Source: Calothrix sp. NIES-3974 (GTDB taxonomy: Bacteria; Cyanobacteriota; Cyanobacteriia; Cyanobacteriales; Nostocaceae). Taken from it: DNA of 64,000 nt. The stretch spans positions 5,766,001 to 5,830,000 of the forward strand of contig NZ_AP018254.1 of assembly GCF_002368395.1 (NCBI RefSeq), read 5' to 3'. The position numbers were made by a program, and so were the translations under genes. Under the pieces are notes generated by a model. That model saw nothing but the letters and a program-made list of their open reading frames with translations. It made no database searches and was not told the DNA's origin. This document shows positions 62,081 to 64,000 of the stretch, piece after piece. The stretch's first letter is position 1, and each line of letters begins with the position of its first letter.

Positions 62081-63919
62081 TTAGAAGGTGAAAGTTGTCC
62101 GCAAAGTACCAATCACAGCATCATCGTTTTCGTTACTTTGACCAGGTGCAGTTAACCAAATCACACCGGGAGTAATGGAGATGTTGTCGTTCACGCGATA
62201 CTTGTAGAACCCTTCAACGTGGTAGGGAACGCTACGCTGTCCTCTACCACCTTGGGATAGGGCATAGGGTTGCGCACCAGCAAAGATACCCAGTACGTTA
62301 CCTTTCTTACCAAAGTCGGGTAATGCGACTCCCGCACCGTAGCTCCATGCTTCAAAGTCATCATTTCGACCATAACCAGTCACATCATGGTAGGAAACGA
62401 AACCACTGATGGATAGTCTGTCGCTGGGACGGAAGGCAGCAGATAAACCGTAGGAATTACTGGATGCAGCTTGGGGAATACCTTGGCTGTTAACGCCTCG
62501 GATCAGGTTGGCTTGGGATGTTCCCACTACACCCACACCATTGCCAATTAGACGACCACCGTCAAAAATGGCACTACCTGCACCATGATAACCGTGTACG
62601 TAGGTGGCAGCTAAACCGATGCGATCGCCAAGATTAAAGTTTAATTGACCCAGAGCAGCATAATCGCCGTTGAATAGACCTGTTCCCCGTTCAGTTGCTG
62701 TACCGGGGTTGCTTGCTTCTGAACCTAAGAAACCAACGGTGACGGAGCTAGGACGGAGAATACCGCCACCTTTACCAAGGTTGAAGGTCAATGCGCCACC
62801 TGCACCGCCACCAATTCGGTAGATGGGACTTTCTGAGGCAAAGGCTGATAGGGCACCGTTACCACCGTCGAAGTCTTCAAAGAAGGGGTTGTTGGTGGCA
62901 GCGTAGTCACTGTGGATCCCACCAGCAGCAGCGATGTAGGCTTGCACCCGCTCACCAAATGGCATGTAATAAGCTAACCAATCGAGGGTGACGTTGTTGT
63001 TACCGGTATCTCCGATATTAAAGGTTTGGGTTCCTTCAAAGCTATTTAATGCCCCGTTTAGGGTTGTAGCGTTACCTGCTGCTAAACGAGTTTGCAATAC
63101 ATCTTTTCCAGTGAAGCTGGTTTGGAGGTTTAAACGTACCCGATTTTGGAGAACGGTGTTGTTTTTGACATCATCTTTGATGACGTTACCCTGGGCATCG
63201 CGCACTAGTAGACCTGTGGCAGGGTTAACACGAGCAACCTTCCCACCACCGAAGTTATCAGTGACAGCAAAAATCGCTTCACCGACTAACTTGGTTGTAG
63301 TGGAGAACTGGTTGGCTTCCAACTCCGCAGTCCGTGCTTCGAGAGCATCTACCCGACCGCGTAGGGTGGCCAATTCTGCGGAAAATTCTTCCTGGAGGCG
63401 TTGTAAGGTGGCTAAATCTTCCTTAGTCACCAGGTCTGCGGTGGCTGTAGCAATTAACTCGTTTACCCGGTCTAAACAAGCATTCAAACCAGCCGCGAAT
63501 TCATAACGGGTGAGAGCGCGATTTCCGCGATAGGTTCCATTGGGATAACCAGCAATACAACCATACCGCTCTACAAGGGATTGTAGTGCTTGGAATGCCC
63601 AGTCGGTGGGCTGAACATCGGAAAACTGAGATACCGATGTCACCTGACCTTGGGAGTTACCGTTTCGACCTTCGGATGCGTACCGATTAACTTGGTCAAG
63701 TACGTTGACTTCAGTTTGGGGTTGGGCTTGAGCTATTATTTGCGATGGTTGGGGTGCGCTAGCTTCCTTTACTTCGGTTGATTCTGGTTGCGAGAATTCA
63801 ACACCAGAAGTTTCTGGTTGAGCTGCGCTGGGAGCTGCGATCGCTGAAGTAGAAACCAAAATGGTCGCGCTGAGTACTGCGGGACTAACTATTAGGGATT
63901 TCCACAAGATATTTGACAT
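62081..63919 (-). CDS. Iron-uptake porin (SLH-OprB family)
   Basis: A 612-residue outer-membrane protein. A signal peptide (MSNILWKSLIVSPAVLSATI ... SAIAA) is followed by a linker and an SLH-type domain (about 95-160: FSDVQPTDWAFQALQSLVER, GCIAGYPNGTYRGNRALTRY, EFAAGLNACLDRV) that binds peptidoglycan-linked polymer. A coiled coil (about 165-205, LATLRGRVDALEARTAELEA) and a C-terminal OprB-like barrel (about 215-612) follow, ending LRTTFTF with the terminal Phe needed for assembly. Cyanobacterial members form the main outer-membrane channels and some transport inorganic iron. The promoter and leader continue toward the window edge. Confidence 0.92.
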   Translation of the reverse strand: MSNILWKSLIVSPAVLSATILVSTSAIAAPSAAQPETSGVEFSQPESTEVKEASAPQPSQIIAQAQPQTEVNVLDQVNRYASEGRNGNSQGQVTSVSQFSDVQPTDWAFQALQSLVERYGCIAGYPNGTYRGNRALTRYEFAAGLNACLDRVNELIATATADLVTKEDLATLQRLQEEFSAELATLRGRVDALEARTAELEANQFSTTTKLVGEAIFAVTDNFGGGKVARVNPATGLLVRDAQGNVIKDDVKNNTVLQNRVRLNLQTSFTGKDVLQTRLAAGNATTLNGALNSFEGTQTFNIGDTGNNNVTLDWLAYYMPFGERVQAYIAAAGGIHSDYAATNNPFFEDFDGGNGALSAFASESPIYRIGGGAGGALTFNLGKGGGILRPSSVTVGFLGSEASNPGTATERGTGLFNGDYAALGQLNFNLGDRIGLAATYVHGYHGAGSAIFDGGRLIGNGVGVVGTSQANLIRGVNSQGIPQAASSNSYGLSAAFRPSDRLSISGFVSYHDVTGYGRNDDFEAWSYGAGVALPDFGKKGNVLGIFAGAQPYALSQGGRGQRSVPYHVEGFYKYRVNDNISITPGVIWLTAPGQSNENDDAVIGTLRTTFTF

Positions 63920-64000
63920 CTTTTTCTATTCTCCTCACACCTTGTGTAGACTTCTTTTGTTGCTATAACGAAAGCTATATTAACCATCGTTACCGTTAGC
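63920..64000. promoter_or_regulatory. Upstream region of the porin gene, cut by the window end
   Basis: It contains the ribosome-site-like GAGGAGAATAG (on the minus strand, 63931-63941) before the ATG, and AT-rich DNA. Incomplete. Confidence 0.5.

Overview
The window comes from a cyanobacterium, most likely a filamentous, heterocyst-forming type (Nostocales). It carries psbZ, Ycf66, Tic22, an iron-uptake porin with an SLH domain, DUF3082, DUF5340, two cyanobacterial Ser/Thr kinases and many HIP1 octamers (GCGATCGC). Intergenic spacers are long and full of short palindromic repeats. No rRNA, tRNA or CRISPR array was found.

Layout. 0-5.2 kb is accessory: a ParA/ribbon-helix-helix partition pair, a GerMN-type lipoprotein, a tyrosine recombinase, and a coupled two-gene cassette of toxin-immunity appearance with a truncated extra copy of its second gene. 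5.2-7.1 kb encodes a kinase fused to a formylglycine-enzyme-like (C-type-lectin fold) domain. Its last 37 codons look like the variable region of a diversity-generating retroelement (DGR), followed 11 bp later by a hairpin. 7.8-16 kb is mostly core: rsmA-ispE-DUF3082, a second kinase, psbZ, trpC, lpdA. 16.2-21 kb is one 1591-residue mosaic of PA14, Ig-like and Calx-beta modules with a sugar-dehydrogenase propeller. 21.6-28 kb has an FKBP, a two-nuclease DUF2779 protein, a pentapeptide protein, FetB-like permease, tandem holin-like proteins and a CbiG domain.

28-36.3 kb is the most unusual stretch. I read it as a decayed type III CRISPR locus. It keeps intact cyclic-oligoadenylate accessory genes (a Csx3 ring-nuclease domain fused to a P-loop domain, and an APE2256-type CARF protein) and a TIGR03985-type WYL-like protein. 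The effector and adaptation genes survive only as scraps: a Cas10/Cmr2-like fragment, a start-less membrane-protein fragment and a reverse-transcriptase N-terminus. No repeat array is visible. An HD hydrolase lies within the same stretch.

36.6-64 kb is mainly housekeeping: pyrE, tenA, a sucrase/ferredoxin-like protein, speE, DUF2993, GerMN protein, an ArsR regulator, accB and efp (split by about 1 kb of non-coding DNA), a Na+/H+ antiporter, a SIMPL lipoprotein, ftsX, prmC, tic22, a TonB-like proline-rich protein, ycf66, a J-domain protein, cysK with an Rrf2 regulator, and the porin.

At least twenty copies of a 26-30 bp palindrome (arms GTAGAGACG/CGTCTCTAC with interchangeable cores), several 90-160 bp MITE-like repeats, and one 451 bp element bounded by perfect 18 bp inverted repeats fill the spacers. 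All calls are from reading the sequence and remembered family features; no database search was run.
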